A DNA stretch of 64,000 nucleotides, taken from positions 10,052,137 to 10,116,136 of the forward strand of contig NZ_CP045096.1 in NCBI RefSeq assembly GCF_009184865.1, written 5' to 3'. Position 1 is the first letter of the stretch. Each line of letters opens with the position of its first letter. A model generated the notes under the pieces. It had not been told where the DNA came from. It ran no database searches and worked only from the letters and a program-made list of their open reading frames with translations. Source of the DNA: Streptomyces phaeolivaceus (GTDB taxonomy: Bacteria; Actinomycetota; Actinomycetes; Streptomycetales; Streptomycetaceae). This document shows positions 1-9,233 of this stretch, one piece after another. The position numbers and the translations under genes were made by a program.

Positions 1-189
1 CGGAACGGCTGCGCCGACCTGGCGGCGGTACGCCACCGCACCCGCGCCGGCAGCGGCTGCGGAAGCTGCGCGGAGACCGTCGCCGCACTGCTCGGCGAAG
101 CGCTCCCCGCAGCCGCGTCCGATCCCGGCCCGGATCTGGGCCCGGATCCGGGCGCGGTCGCGCCGACGGTGACGGGGAGCCCGGTGTGA
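1..189 (+). CDS. Nitrite reductase large subunit (NirB-like), C-terminal end
   Basis: Partial gene entering from the left edge; only the last 62 residues are present. The reading frame is open from base 1 to the TGA at 187-189. It contains the motif TRAGSGCGSC, typical of the BFD-like [2Fe-2S] domain of NirB-type assimilatory nitrite reductases and related FAD/NADH oxidoreductases, where the cysteines bind an iron-sulfur cluster. The last 25 residues are a low-complexity Pro/Asp/Gly tail without a recognisable domain. In the full family this subunit reduces nitrite to ammonium in the cytoplasm. No NirD subunit gene follows here; the next gene is convergent. The family assignment rests on one motif, so another BFD-containing oxidoreductase is possible. 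Confidence 0.6.
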   Translation, partial: RNGCADLAAVRHRTRAGSGCGSCAETVAALLGEALPAAASDPGPDLGPDPGAVAPTVTGSPV

Positions 190-231
190 CGGACCGTACG
201 GACGCCGTGGCCGACCGGCCCCGTCCGCCCC

Positions 232-1806
232 CTACCCGTCGAGGCCGCACCCCCGCCCCTCCGCGGGGATGGACCGCTCGAACGCGGCGGCGATCCGGCG
301 CACACCGAGGACCGCCTGTTCGGGAGGGGTGGCACCGAAGCCCAGGACAAGCGCCGGAACGGGGGTCCTCCCGGTGGAGTGGTAGGAGGAGAGCGGGTAC
401 ACGGTGGCCCCGGATCGGCAGCTGAGCCGGGCCAGCAGGCGCTCGTCCGTACCCGGCGGGAACCCGGCGACCAGATGCGTGCCCGCGGCCGACATCACCC
501 GCACCATGTTGCCGAACTGGTCCCGCAGGGCCTGCACACAGGCCTCCCGCCGCTCCCCGTAGGCCTGGCGCATTCGGCGGATGTGCCGGGCGAAGTGATG
601 CTCCGCCATGAAGTCGTGCACGGCCGCCTGTTCGAGCACCGGCGGCGCCCCGTACGCCGAGTGCTGGGCGGCGGCGACGATGTCGACGAGATCCGGCGGG
701 ACCACGGCGTAGGCGAGCCGCAGCGCGGGGAACAGCGCCTTGTTGAGGGTGCCCAGATAGATGACCCGGTTCGCGGTGTCCATCCGCTGGAGCGGCGGGA
801 GCGGACTGCCCGAGGTGAACTCCCCGTCGTAGTCGTCCTCGATCACCCAGCCGTCCGACCGCACCGCCCAGTCGAGCAGCTCACCGCGCCGGAACTCCGT
901 CATACGGCAGCCCGTCGGGAACTGGTGGTTGGGGGTCACCAGAGCCATCCGCGCCCACGGGTAGCGGCTCTCGCCCGAAGAGACGCACAGCCCCTCGTGG
1001 TCCACGTCCACCGGGCAGGGGACGACACCGGCGGCCACCAGCGCGGCACGGGCGCCGGGGAACCCCGGGTTCTCGACCAGCACCTGCTCGCCGGGCTCCA
1101 GCAGGACCCGGGCCATCAGATGGGTGATGGTCCGCGTGCTGCTCGTGATCACCACCTGCTCCGCCGTGCACGACACCCCCCGCGTCAGGCCCAGATAGGT
1201 GGCCACCTCCTTGCGCAAGGGCCAGTAGCCGACCGGGTCCTGGGCGTGCAGCAGCGAATTCGGCAGCCGGGCGGCACGGCGTGAGACGACACGGGACCAG
1301 AGCTTGCCGGGGAAAAGATCCAGCGCCGGTACGCCGAGGACGAAGGGTTGGGCGGCGGCCGGTGAGGCCGGCTGCCGACCGTCGAACGTACGCGTGGCCT
1401 GGAGCATCAGCCGTGCGGTGCCGGAGAGCTGGGACGTCCGGCCCGACGCCTCGGGCGGCGTCGGCAGCCGCGTGACGGCCGAAGATCCCCCGTCCCCCTG
1501 TCCCTCCTCGCCCCGGTGGACGGCCACATGGGTTCCCGACCCCACCTGCCCGGTGGCGAACCGTTCCGTCACGAGCCGTTCGTAGGCGACCAGCACGGTG
1601 TTCCTGGAAACCTGGAGTTCCTGCGCGAGCGTCCGGGTGGCTGGCAGCCGTACACCGGGGCGGAGTTGTCCGCTGCAGATCGAGTCCTTGAGCCGTTCGT
1701 AGAGCTGTTGGTAGAGCGGCTCGGGCAGGTTGCGGTCAAGAGTGAATCCGCCTAGCGGCAGCGCTGTGGACTCTCGCGGCACGGCCTGTGCCACCTCCTG
1801 GATCAT
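232..1806 (-). CDS. MocR/PdxR-family transcriptional regulator with aminotransferase domain
   Basis: 524-residue protein of the usual length for the MocR branch of the GntR family. The N-terminal winged helix (about residues 28-100) includes LYQQLYERLKDSI and SRNTVLVAYERL. The rest is a class-I aminotransferase-like fold; YLGTLNKALFPALRLAY carries the lysine that would form the PLP Schiff base. Such proteins use PLP or amino compounds as effectors and usually regulate a divergent neighbour, often vitamin B6 or amino acid genes. Here the divergent side holds only IS remnants, so the target is not visible. The ATG at 1806 has no clear Shine-Dalgarno sequence; a GTG at 1782 is preceded by GGAGG about 10 bases upstream and may be the true start. 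Confidence 0.9.
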   Translation of the reverse strand: MIQEVAQAVPRESTALPLGGFTLDRNLPEPLYQQLYERLKDSICSGQLRPGVRLPATRTLAQELQVSRNTVLVAYERLVTERFATGQVGSGTHVAVHRGEEGQGDGGSSAVTRLPTPPEASGRTSQLSGTARLMLQATRTFDGRQPASPAAAQPFVLGVPALDLFPGKLWSRVVSRRAARLPNSLLHAQDPVGYWPLRKEVATYLGLTRGVSCTAEQVVITSSTRTITHLMARVLLEPGEQVLVENPGFPGARAALVAAGVVPCPVDVDHEGLCVSSGESRYPWARMALVTPNHQFPTGCRMTEFRRGELLDWAVRSDGWVIEDDYDGEFTSGSPLPPLQRMDTANRVIYLGTLNKALFPALRLAYAVVPPDLVDIVAAAQHSAYGAPPVLEQAAVHDFMAEHHFARHIRRMRQAYGERREACVQALRDQFGNMVRVMSAAGTHLVAGFPPGTDERLLARLSCRSGATVYPLSSYHSTGRTPVPALVLGFGATPPEQAVLGVRRIAAAFERSIPAEGRGCGLDG

Positions 1807-2269
1807 GTGGGGGGGGGAAGGGCTGTGGCGCTGTACCTGGACGGGACCACCCGTCCGGAAGCGGCGGGTGTCACGCCAGCAGACGCGAACACCGACGGAC
1901 CATGCCAGTTACCGTTCCGGAGTGCGGGACACGCGGGTCCACGACATCGCGGCGCCCGGCTCGGTCCCGGCAGTGTCGGGACGATCGGGCGGTGGTGCCT
2001 GCGGGGGTCTTGGCGAGCGTGCGCGGATCAGATGGTGAGAGGTACCCGGCCATGTGCCCCCCATGTTGTGCCGGTGCGACCCATCCCACGGCCCACTACA
2101 TGGCGTCGGCCGACTCCTGGTCGACCACATGCTCGGTGAAGCTGCCAGGCAGGCCTGACCGGCGTGCGCGTGGTATCTCACCCTCCGGCGGAGCGGTTCT
2201 ACCGGAACCTCGGTGCCAGGAGGGCAGGGACGATGAGTTCGTCGCTACCGAAAGTGCCCTGGTCGGTGG
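1807..2269. other. Intergenic stretch without a recognisable gene
   Basis: Between the MocR-type gene and an IS5-family remnant. Several short open frames exist on both strands but none shows a conserved motif or a plausible ribosome binding site. A C/G homopolymer lies just upstream of the regulator start (about 1808-1817). It probably holds the regulator promoter plus decayed sequence left by IS activity. Confidence 0.5.
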
Positions 2270-2733
2270 GGTGGGTGAACGCAAGCCGTACCAGAGCGAC
2301 TTGTCCGACGGGCAGTGGGCGTTGGTCGAGCCGGTGCTCACGGCCTGGAAGTACCGGCACCCTTCCGTGAGCGGCCGTCAGGGCCGCTGTCCGATGCGGG
2401 AGATCGTGGACGCGATCCTCTACCAGTCCCGGACCGACTGTCAGCGGGCCCTGCCGCCGAACGACCTGCCGCCCAGGAGTGCGACGTAACTACTTCGCCG
2501 CCTGGCGGGACGACGGCACCGACCAGCAGATCCATGAACTCCCGCGCTGTCAGGCGCGGGAGAGGAACCCGGCGATCAGAGGACCCGACCCTGGTGATCC
2601 TGGACCCCCAGAGTGTCCGGGCGGCCATCGGGGTCTCTTCGGTCACGACGGGCAAAGACGCCGCGAAACGGGTGCCGGGCCGCAAGCGGGGCCTGGCTGT
2701 GGACGTCCTCGGCCTGGTTGTCGCCGCGATCGA
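2270..2733 (+). pseudogene. IS5-family (DUF4096-type) transposase remnant
   Basis: Broken transposase gene. The N-terminal part reads YQSDLSDGQWALVEPVLTAW, then MREIVDAILYQSRTDCQ and NDLPPRSAT, which is the DUF4096 N-terminus of IS5-family elements. After about 2487 the match jumps frame (YFAAWRDDGTDQQIHEL), and then jumps again (TGKDAAKRVPGRKRGLAVDV, about 2650-2715), so there are at least two frameshifts. The similarity stops near LGLVVAA at about 2733, where the catalytic DDE core should continue, so the 3' half is missing. No terminal repeats were found. It cannot encode an active transposase. Confidence 0.8.
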
Positions 2734-3127
2734 GGATCTCTGGCTCCGCGGTGAACCCACCGACGACGGCTTCGAGGACCACTTCGTCGACAACGTCATC
2801 GTCGCGGACATCGGCGAAGGCTCCGACGGCTGGGAATTCCCCGGACCCGTGTACTCCGTCGAACTCCGACGACACCGCCCGCCCGGCCGAAAGCAGGCGT
2901 GAGCACAAGGCCAGGGCACTGACTCGGCTCACGGTGCGAGGCGCTCGCGGGTAGCGACGGTTCCCTGGGGCACCGCGCACAGGGTCCCCGCTTCCGCGCT
3001 GCCCGACCCACAGACCGCAGCAGCACACCCGGTGGTGAGCAGTCTCGCGCCGACGACGATGCCGGTGACGAACCGCAGCGTATTGTCTGCTGCGGAAGCG
3101 AGCACGCCGCCGTTCCGATTGCCGGCC
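2734..3127. other. Unassigned sequence between two transposase remnants
   Basis: Joins an IS5-family remnant to an IS256-family remnant. The plus frame in continuity with the IS5 piece runs to about 2900 (containing DGFEDHFVDNVIVADIGEG) but matches no family I recognise. The remainder shows no credible gene. Probably composite junk from nested insertions and deletions. Confidence 0.4.
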
Positions 3128-3390
3128 TGGGACGTGCTGATGCGGGTCCGCGACGGGTTCAAGGGCCTGTCCGAGGCCGTGGAGACCGTCTGTCCGCGCA
3201 CGATTGTCCAGAGTCTGCGTGGTCCACCCCGCTGCGTGATCGAGAGCGTCGCGGCCCGTATCCGCAGAGCCGTCCGCGCCTGCGGGCACTCCCCCCCACA
3301 AGGCCGCCGCCCCCCAAGTGCACCTACCCCTCAACGCGTTCCAGATGGCCTTCGAAGGCCGCCTGCCCCGAGCGACAACTGACCGTTGGC
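3128..3390 (+). pseudogene. IS256-family (mutator) transposase remnant
   Basis: The translated fragment reads DVLMRVRDGFKGLSEAVE and CPRTIVQS, aligning with the region DVLMLVCDGLKGLPDAVG and WPRTVVQT of the intact IS256-type transposase at 51911-53206. It then jumps, after an internal deletion, to IESVAARIRRAVRACGHSP, which aligns with IESVNARIRKAVRSRGHFP of the intact protein. A further frameshift precedes NAFQMAFEGRL, the counterpart of the transposase C-terminus. The catalytic core is interrupted, so the fragment is dead. It is divergent from the intact copy and is not a recent duplicate. Confidence 0.75.
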
Positions 3391-3545
3391 CCGCCTCGCC
3401 GCCGCACGAGAACGCCTGTGGGCCTCCGTCTCACTCACCCCGCACATCCACGAGGCGGGATGCAAGCCGAGTAGGGAGCGGCACCCGGAGTACCGTGAAG
3501 ACCTGACATAGGGCGCGACTCCGAGGGAAGCCGGAGTGTGATGCC

Positions 3546-4388
3546 GTGCCTCACCGACGCACCGCTTCGTCCAGTGGCACCGGGGAGCTGCTGCACAAGC
3601 TGGAGGATCTGACCGGGCGAGTGCTGGACCGGGTCAAGTTCCAGCAGGCCCGGGTGGAGCTCGCCACCGAGCTCCAGCGTCAGGTGCTCGCCGCCCGGCT
3701 GCCGGTCCTGCCCTCCCTGCACGCCGCGGGACGGTACGCGCCCGCGCGGGCGGGGCTGGACATCGGAGGCGACTGGTACGACGGCTTCACCATGCCGGAC
3801 GGCTCCGTGGGATTCGCGATCGGCGACGTGCAGGGTCACGATGTAGAGGCGGCGGCTCTCATGGGGCAGGTGCGCATCTGTCTGCGGGCCGTCGCGACCG
3901 CCACCACCGATCCGGCCGAGGTGCTCCGACGCACCAACGATCTGCTGGTCTCCATGGACTCGGGACTGTTCGTGACCTGCTCTTTCCTCCGCTTCGACCC
4001 GGTCACGAGCGAGCTGGCCGAGGCCCGTGCCGGACACGTCCCCGCCGTGTGGGCCGGGGCGGACGGCCGCTGCGACATCGTGCTGAACGACGGTGGTCTG
4101 CCGCTGGGTATCCAGTGCGGTGAGACCTATCCGTCGACCCGTCGGCAGCTGACCGGCGTGGGTGTGTTCGTGCTGCTCACCGACGGGGTGGTGGAAGGCC
4201 CTGGCCACCCGATCGAGGAAGGTCTCGAACGGGTGGCCTCCCTCGCCCGCGACGCCTGGCGTGGCGCCCCCGACGAGCTGGCCGGGAGAATAGTCAAGGT
4301 GGCGGATCACACCGGCCACCGCGACGATGCCGCCGTACTCGTCCTCCGATACGGAGGGCTTCAGCCGCAGCGGCAGGACGAAGGGTGA
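3546..4388 (+). CDS. PP2C-type SpoIIE-family serine phosphatase
   Basis: 280-residue cytoplasmic protein consisting of a short helical N-terminus (residues 1-55, amphipathic, possibly a dimerisation helix) and a SpoIIE/RsbU-type PP2C phosphatase domain. Metal-binding motifs are visible: GGDWYD (74-79), GDVQGHD (93-99), LTDGVVE (211-217) and the RDDAAVLVL end motif with Asp260/Asp261. In this family the enzyme dephosphorylates an anti-sigma-factor antagonist, releasing a sigma factor through partner switching. No PAS, GAF or kinase domain is fused, so sensing would have to come from a partner. The MASE1 membrane protein encoded immediately downstream in the same direction is the obvious candidate. 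The start is a GTG at 3546. Confidence 0.88.
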   Translation: MPHRRTASSSGTGELLHKLEDLTGRVLDRVKFQQARVELATELQRQVLAARLPVLPSLHAAGRYAPARAGLDIGGDWYDGFTMPDGSVGFAIGDVQGHDVEAAALMGQVRICLRAVATATTDPAEVLRRTNDLLVSMDSGLFVTCSFLRFDPVTSELAEARAGHVPAVWAGADGRCDIVLNDGGLPLGIQCGETYPSTRRQLTGVGVFVLLTDGVVEGPGHPIEEGLERVASLARDAWRGAPDELAGRIVKVADHTGHRDDAAVLVLRYGGLQPQRQDEG

Positions 4389-4458
4389 GCGTCATGCTCG
4401 GCCTGTACGACGAGGGGGTGGCCGGCCTCGTCCGGTTGCCCCGCCGAGGTGGCCGGGG

Positions 4459-5472
4459 ATGACCGACGAGGCCCGTGGGCAGCGGCTCCGGCCGTACGTC
4501 ACCCAGGGCCTGCGGCTGGCTGCCGTAGTGGCCGCCTACTACCTCACCGGCAGGATCGGGCTCCAGCAGGAGCTGGTGCGAGGGCAGGTCACGTCGTTCT
4601 GGCCGCCCACCGGCATCGCGCTCGTCGCTCTGCTGTGGTGGGGACTGCGGGTGTGGCCGGGAATCGCGCTCGGAGCGTTCCTGGTGAACGTGGGACTCGG
4701 ACCGTCGATCCTTCCCGTGCTCGCCATCACGGTCGGCAACACGCTCGCTCCGGTGTGCGCCTGCCTTCTCCTGCGGGGTGTGCGATTCCGAACCGCCCTC
4801 GACCGGCTGCGGGACGCTCTGGCGCTGGTCTTCCTCGGGGCCCTGAGCGGGATGCTGGTCAGCGCCACGGTCGGCACGGGAGCGCTGGCGATCTCCGGCG
4901 CGCTGGCGGCCCATGAATTCTGGTCCACCTGGGCGGTGTGGTGGACGGGCGACGCGATGGGAGTACTGGTGATCGCGCCGTTCCTGCTGGCCGTACGGAT
5001 CACACGGCTGCCTCGCGGCGTACCCGTCCTGCGCTGGGCCGAGGCGGTGGCCCTGCTGGGCGGGACGACGGCGGTCACCATGGTGGCCACCCACAGCACG
5101 ATCAACCTCCTCTTCCTCGTCGGGCCCTTCCTGATCTGGGCGGCGTTCCGCTTCCAGCTGGCCGGAGCCGCTCCCTGCGCGCTGGTCGCCTCCGTGATCG
5201 CCGTCGGCGCGGGGTCCGCCGGGGTGGGCCCGTTCTCCGGCCACGAACTCCTGGCCCAGATGATCATCCTGCAGACCTTCAACGGCACCGTGTCACTGAC
5301 CGCCCTCGTGCTCTCGGCCTTCATCACCGAGCGCAAACGCACCCTCCGGGAAATCGAGGAGGCTTGCGAGCGCCTGACGGAAGCGTTGTCCCGGCTCGCC
5401 CCGGAAGAGCCGCTCGATCGGTGGCGGTCCCGGCCGGAGGAACACGATCACCGGAACGGACACCGTCCATAG
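4459..5472 (+). CDS. MASE1-domain integral membrane sensor protein
   Basis: 337-residue polytopic membrane protein. About eight hydrophobic segments cover residues 15-300, with WPPTGIALVALLWWG near residue 50 and AVWWTGDAMGVLVIAP near residue 160, both typical of the MASE1 membrane-associated sensor domain. The C-terminal 45 residues are a charged cytoplasmic helix with no kinase, cyclase or PAS domain, so this is a stand-alone MASE1 protein. The ATG at 4459 was chosen because GAGG lies about 10 bases upstream and translation from it starts just before the first hydrophobic segment; an in-frame ATG 132 bases upstream would overlap the phosphatase gene. It probably forms an operon with the SpoIIE-type phosphatase 70 bases upstream and may supply its signal input. 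The ligand is unknown. Confidence 0.82.
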   Translation: MTDEARGQRLRPYVTQGLRLAAVVAAYYLTGRIGLQQELVRGQVTSFWPPTGIALVALLWWGLRVWPGIALGAFLVNVGLGPSILPVLAITVGNTLAPVCACLLLRGVRFRTALDRLRDALALVFLGALSGMLVSATVGTGALAISGALAAHEFWSTWAVWWTGDAMGVLVIAPFLLAVRITRLPRGVPVLRWAEAVALLGGTTAVTMVATHSTINLLFLVGPFLIWAAFRFQLAGAAPCALVASVIAVGAGSAGVGPFSGHELLAQMIILQTFNGTVSLTALVLSAFITERKRTLREIEEACERLTEALSRLAPEEPLDRWRSRPEEHDHRNGHRP

Positions 5473-5764
5473 GGCTGCCGTGTCCCCACCGCTCGCGCGC
5501 ACCAGCCTTCGCGGCGACCACCGGTTCGAACGCGTGCGGCGGCACGGGCAATATGGCGCTCGACGACACGCGCGGGTAGCAGCCCGATTCTCAGGGTCGG
5601 GCAGTTCGAGCCCACGTTGATACCGCCGCGGGCTTCACTACGACGGGCGCGACGGCCCCGGTCCGTCGGGGCCAGGGTGATGCTGATGGTGCCGGCCGGC
5701 CGCCGACGCCGAGCAGGCTCGGTCCGAGGACGGCGGGGCGAGCGCGGCCGGTACCATCCGGCGG

Positions 5765-6934
5765 ATGGACGTGGTGACGGGGGCGCTGCCCCGAGGGCTC
5801 GCACTGGTGGAGCGGGTGGTCCGCGGCGAACTCGACCCGCGCGGGGGGCCCGGCGTGGTCCGGCTCGCCGAGGAGAACGGGCTGGACAAGGGGCAGACGT
5901 CGCGGTTGTTGAGGGACCTTGTCGACTTCGGTGTGCTCGCCAGGGCCGGACACGACGCGCTCCACCGGGCCGCCCGCGACGTCGGCTTCTTCCAACTCGT
6001 CGGCCACGGTGTCGCGCCTGCCGACCAGGCCCGGCTCCTGGACACGGCGCGTGAGTTCTTCGCCCTGCCGGAGAGCGAACGGCATGCCGTCGACAACCTC
6101 AACTCCCCGCATTTTCGCGGCTACACGCGCATCGGAAACGAGCAGACCCAGGGACGCCGCGACTGACGCGACCAACTCGACATCAGCAACGAGCTGCCCG
6201 CCCGCGTGCCCGGCCCCGGCGAGCCGCCGTACTGGTGGCTGGAAGGGCCGAACCAGTGGCCGGTCGCCCTGCCGGCGCTGCGTGAGGTCGCGCTCGCCTG
6301 GATGGACCGCCTCAGCGGTGTCGCTCACCGACTGCTGCACGAACTGCTCGCCGCGATCGGTGGCCCCGCGCACTTCTACGACGACGTCTTCGCGGGCAAC
6401 CCGCGCAACCACCTGAAACTCGTCCGCTACCCGGGGCGATCTCCCGAGGGCGACGCTCAGGGTGTGGGGATGCACAAGGACTACGGCTTCCTCACCCTGT
6501 TGCTCACCGACGAAGTGCCCGGCCTGCAGGTGGAATCGCCCGACGGCGCCGGGTTCATGGACGTGCCCCACCTGCCGGGCGCCTTCGTGGTGAACCTGGG
6601 TGAACTGCTGGAAGTGGCGACCAACGGGTATCTCAGGGCGACCAACCACCGGGTGGTCTCCCCACCGGGCGCACGCGAGCGCTTCTCCGCCCCGTTCTTC
6701 TACAACCCACGGCTCGACGCCCGCATCGCCCCACTTCCCTTCCCCTCCGCGGCGGATGCGAGAGGCATCACCCAGGATCCCGGCAACCCGCTGTTCGCGG
6801 AGTTCGGCTGGAACGAACTCAAGGGATGGGCCCGAGCCCACCCGGAGGTCGTGAGAAAACACCACCCGGCACTGATGTCGATACAGCCGCAGTCGACACA
6901 GCCACGATCGAGCCGTCACCAAGGCGGCGCGTGA
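5765..6934 (+). pseudogene. Chimera: IclR-type winged helix joined to 2OG-Fe(II) dioxygenase, with in-frame TGA
   Basis: One frame runs from ATG 5765 to TGA 6934, broken by a TGA at 6164-6166. Residues 1-60 resemble an IclR N-terminal helix-turn-helix (RGLALVERVVRGELDPR, LDKGQTSRLLRDLVDFGVLAR). From about residue 63 the sequence is an isopenicillin-N-synthase-like dioxygenase (DVGFFQLVGHGV). The part after the stop carries the Fe(II) ligands HKD (HxD) and the NHRVVSP histidine plus the 2-oxoglutarate RxS motif (RFS). The internal stop sits where relatives have Trp (GRRD-stop-RDQLDI), so a single TGG to TGA change would explain it. The start of the dioxygenase N-domain is missing, which suggests a deletion that fused a regulator 5' end to an oxygenase gene. 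Confidence 0.75.
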
Positions 6935-7441
6935 GCGGGAGCGCCCCCGGTCGCCTCCGCCGCCGCCGCCGCCTTTGCCGCCGCCTCTGCCTCCGCCGAC
7001 ATCCGCCACGACGCAGCGGACGGTCGGGTGGTCGGGTGGTCGGACGGAGAGCGCTGTCGCGTCGTGGACGTGCTGCTTCAGGCTCCGGCCCGCCAGAGGA
7101 TGCCTTCCTCACCGGGCTGTACATCGAGGCCTCGTGCGGCACGGGCCGGGTCCTGATCCCCTTTCCGTCCGTCGTCGCCGCCAACCACGAGGTACCGGGG
7201 GCAGGCGCGCAAGCCGGGGCACTCCGTTTCGCGGAGAGCGTCCCCTTCACCACCGATCACGCCCGGGACGCCCTCACCTGGCCGAACTCCCCGTGGTACG
7301 TGACACATCCGGCCGCGATCGCCTGGCAGGCCGCCAAGGCCTGAGAACCGGTCACCGCTCTCTCGCTCGCGCCAGAGCTCCAGGCCGGGACCAGCGTCAC
7401 CCCGGCTGCATGCGCTCACCCTGCCGCGCGCGGCACGGGCC
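6935..7441. other. Unassigned stretch with a short unrecognised coding remnant
   Basis: From about 7090 to the TGA at 7342-7344 a plus-strand frame has ordinary protein composition (LTGLYIEASCGTGRVLIPFP and LTWPNSPWYVTHPAAIAW), while its upstream part (6955-7030) is arginine-rich low complexity. There is no credible start codon with a ribosome binding site in the sensible part, so it looks like the 3' end of a lost gene. I do not recognise the family. Confidence 0.35.
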
Positions 7442-7620
7442 ATGATGTTCGCCGAACCACACAGTTGTGTGTCGGCTCCGGCAAGACGGTTGGTCGTCCG
7501 CGACGGCTATCACCGGCCGCAGCCGGTGACGACCGTGGCCGGGTCGGTCGAAGTCAAGGCGTCGCGGGTGAACGGCAAGTACGTCCATGAGCCGACGGGC
7601 GAGCGTATGAGGTTCCTCAT
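7442..7620 (+). pseudogene. IS256-family transposase N-terminal remnant
   Basis: A 60-residue fragment with LVVRDGYHRPQPVTTVAGSVEV and NGKYVHEPTGERMRF, which corresponds to the conserved N-terminal stretch of IS256/mutator transposases (xVVRNGYHxPRxVTTxxGxVEV and ETGERxRF). The similarity ends abruptly at about 7615, before the catalytic core. No terminal inverted repeats were identified. It belongs to a different part of the transposase from the remnant at 3128-3390. Confidence 0.65.
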
Positions 7621-7740
7621 GGATCCGCCGACGTGTGCCGTAAGGATGTGGAGGCAGTGAGCCTCTTTCATCCCGGTCGGGCTGCTGACGAGGCTCGCCC
7701 TTGGCTGAGCCGGGCGGAAGCTCTGGGGCAGGATGTCTTG

Positions 7741-8208
7741 GTGCCTGTCATGGTTGTTGAGATCCATGTGCCGTTGCTGCCGACGCCCGGTCTGCCCCAC
7801 GGCTCCTACCCGTTTCCCTGGATCGAGGAGGTCGAGGACTTCCTGTCCGGTCTCGAAGACCAAGGTGACGTGGAAGTCTTCGACGAGGGCGAGGAGGACG
7901 GGGATGTCTACGTCTTCCTCATCACCGGAGCCGGCGAGCGGGATCTTCTGGCGGTGGCGTCCCGCGTGGCCACACTGCCTGGGGTTCCTGAGGGAGCCGT
8001 CGCAGTCGTCGGTAACGACGAGGCCGAGGAGTTCGGTCGGGGGCGACGGGTTGCACTTCCACCGCCTGCCCTCTGCGCGAGTTGCTGGGCACCACTTGGT
8101 GCCGGCCTCGGCAGCGAGTTGTGCGATGGTCCTTGCGACAAGCCGAACTTGCCGGTTGCCGGGCCTCGTTGCGATCCGGGTTCCTGCCGTCAGCCGGCGG
8201 GGAAGTAA
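7741..8208 (+). CDS. Conserved hypothetical acidic protein (possibly with a chimeric tail)
   Basis: Small protein of about 155 residues. The first 105 residues are coherent and acidic (WIEEVEDFLSGLEDQGDVEV, DVYVFLITGAGERDLLAVAS and EAEEFGRGRRV) and resemble a hypothetical protein common in Streptomyces; the function is unknown. There is no signal peptide or membrane segment. After GRGRRVALP (about position 8060) the remaining 50 residues look unrelated and overlap the 3' end of the convergent SDR gene by 19 bases, so the natural C-terminus may have been replaced by a rearrangement. The GTG at 7741 was chosen because AGGA lies 7 bases upstream; ATG 7750 is an alternative. Confidence 0.5.
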   Translation: MPVMVVEIHVPLLPTPGLPHGSYPFPWIEEVEDFLSGLEDQGDVEVFDEGEEDGDVYVFLITGAGERDLLAVASRVATLPGVPEGAVAVVGNDEAEEFGRGRRVALPPPALCASCWAPLGAGLGSELCDGPCDKPNLPVAGPRCDPGSCRQPAGK

Positions 8209-9139
8209 TGGCCGTTGTTCATATCGGCGAGCAGGCCGGGCAGGGTGGGCTCCCAGCCGAGGGTCCGGCGGGTGATGAGGTTGGACACCGGATAGTTCTG
8301 CGTGACGATATTCGTGAGGAACCCGAAGTACCCCGGCGGCATCAGGGCATCGTCGAGAACGCTCACGGCGGACAGGCCCAGGCGCCCGGCGATGGCCTCG
8401 GCGATGTCGCGGTACGGGATGTCGCGGTACGGGATGCCACCGTCCGCGACCGCGTGCCAATATGCGCCGCCCGACCCCTTCTCCAGCGCCAGGCGGAACA
8501 AGGTGGCGGCATCGCGGATGTGTACGGCGTTCCACAGGTTCGCGCCGGCGCCGTGGTAGCCGACGACCCCCTTCTCCTTCGCGAGTGCGATCAGGGTGGG
8601 GAGGAAGCCGGCACGATCGGTCGTGCTGTGCGCGATGTTGGCGATCCGTACGACCGAAGACCGCACCCCCCCTCGGCGAGGTCGACAACGGCTTTCTCCA
8701 CGACGTTGCGGACCCGCAGGGTGCCCCTGTGCTCCTCGCCGGCGGGGAGGGCCGGGTCCTCCTCGGTGACCGGCCGCTCCAGGTTCCCGGGCGAGCCGAT
8801 GCTTCCCGCCGTGACCAGCGGCTTGCCGGTTCCCGCGAGAGCCTCGCCGTACGCGAGCATGATCGGGAGTTCCGCGGCGGCCACGGCGTCGAGTCCGCCG
8901 GAGGGCAGCAGATCCTGCCTGTGGGCGACGTGGATGACGCCGTCGGAGTCCGCGGCTGCCGCCTTGAGCCCGTCGAGATCCCGGAGGTCGCCGCGACGCA
9001 CCTTCGCGCCGAGCGCGGACAGGGCCGCCGCAGAAGCGTCCGACCGGGCCAGGCCGGTGACCTCGTGCCCGGCGGCGATGAGTTCGGGGATGATGTACGT
9101 ACCGGAATGGCCGGTCCCCCCAGTGACGAAAACGCGCAT
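8190..9139 (-). pseudogene. SDR-family NAD(P)-dependent epimerase/oxidoreductase, frameshifted
   Basis: Translation from ATG 9139 begins MRVFVTGGTGHSGTYIIPEL, the Rossmann GxxGxxG of extended/atypical short-chain dehydrogenases. It stays open through RVRNVVEKAVVDLAEGG at about 8680. The continuation VVRIANIAHSTTDRAGFLP to the C-terminus (NGHYFPAG) lies in another minus frame, so one frameshift falls at the C/G homopolymer near 8668-8674. Together both parts make a full-length protein of about 315 residues, so either the gene is newly broken or the homopolymer is a sequencing error. The substrate is unknown. It is followed 95 bases upstream (9234) by another NADP-binding remnant on the same strand. 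Confidence 0.75.
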
Positions 9140-9233
9140 TCAACTGTCCTTTTGAGGTAATAGGTGCAGAGTCTCTTCATGCCGCCGAGCGAACTGGCGT
9201 AATGCGGCACGAGAGGTAGGGATGGGAGAGCCC

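Noticed and set aside
5520..5540. A ggttcgaac segment resembling a tRNA T-loop
   Set aside because: No acceptor or anticodon stem can be folded around it on either strand.
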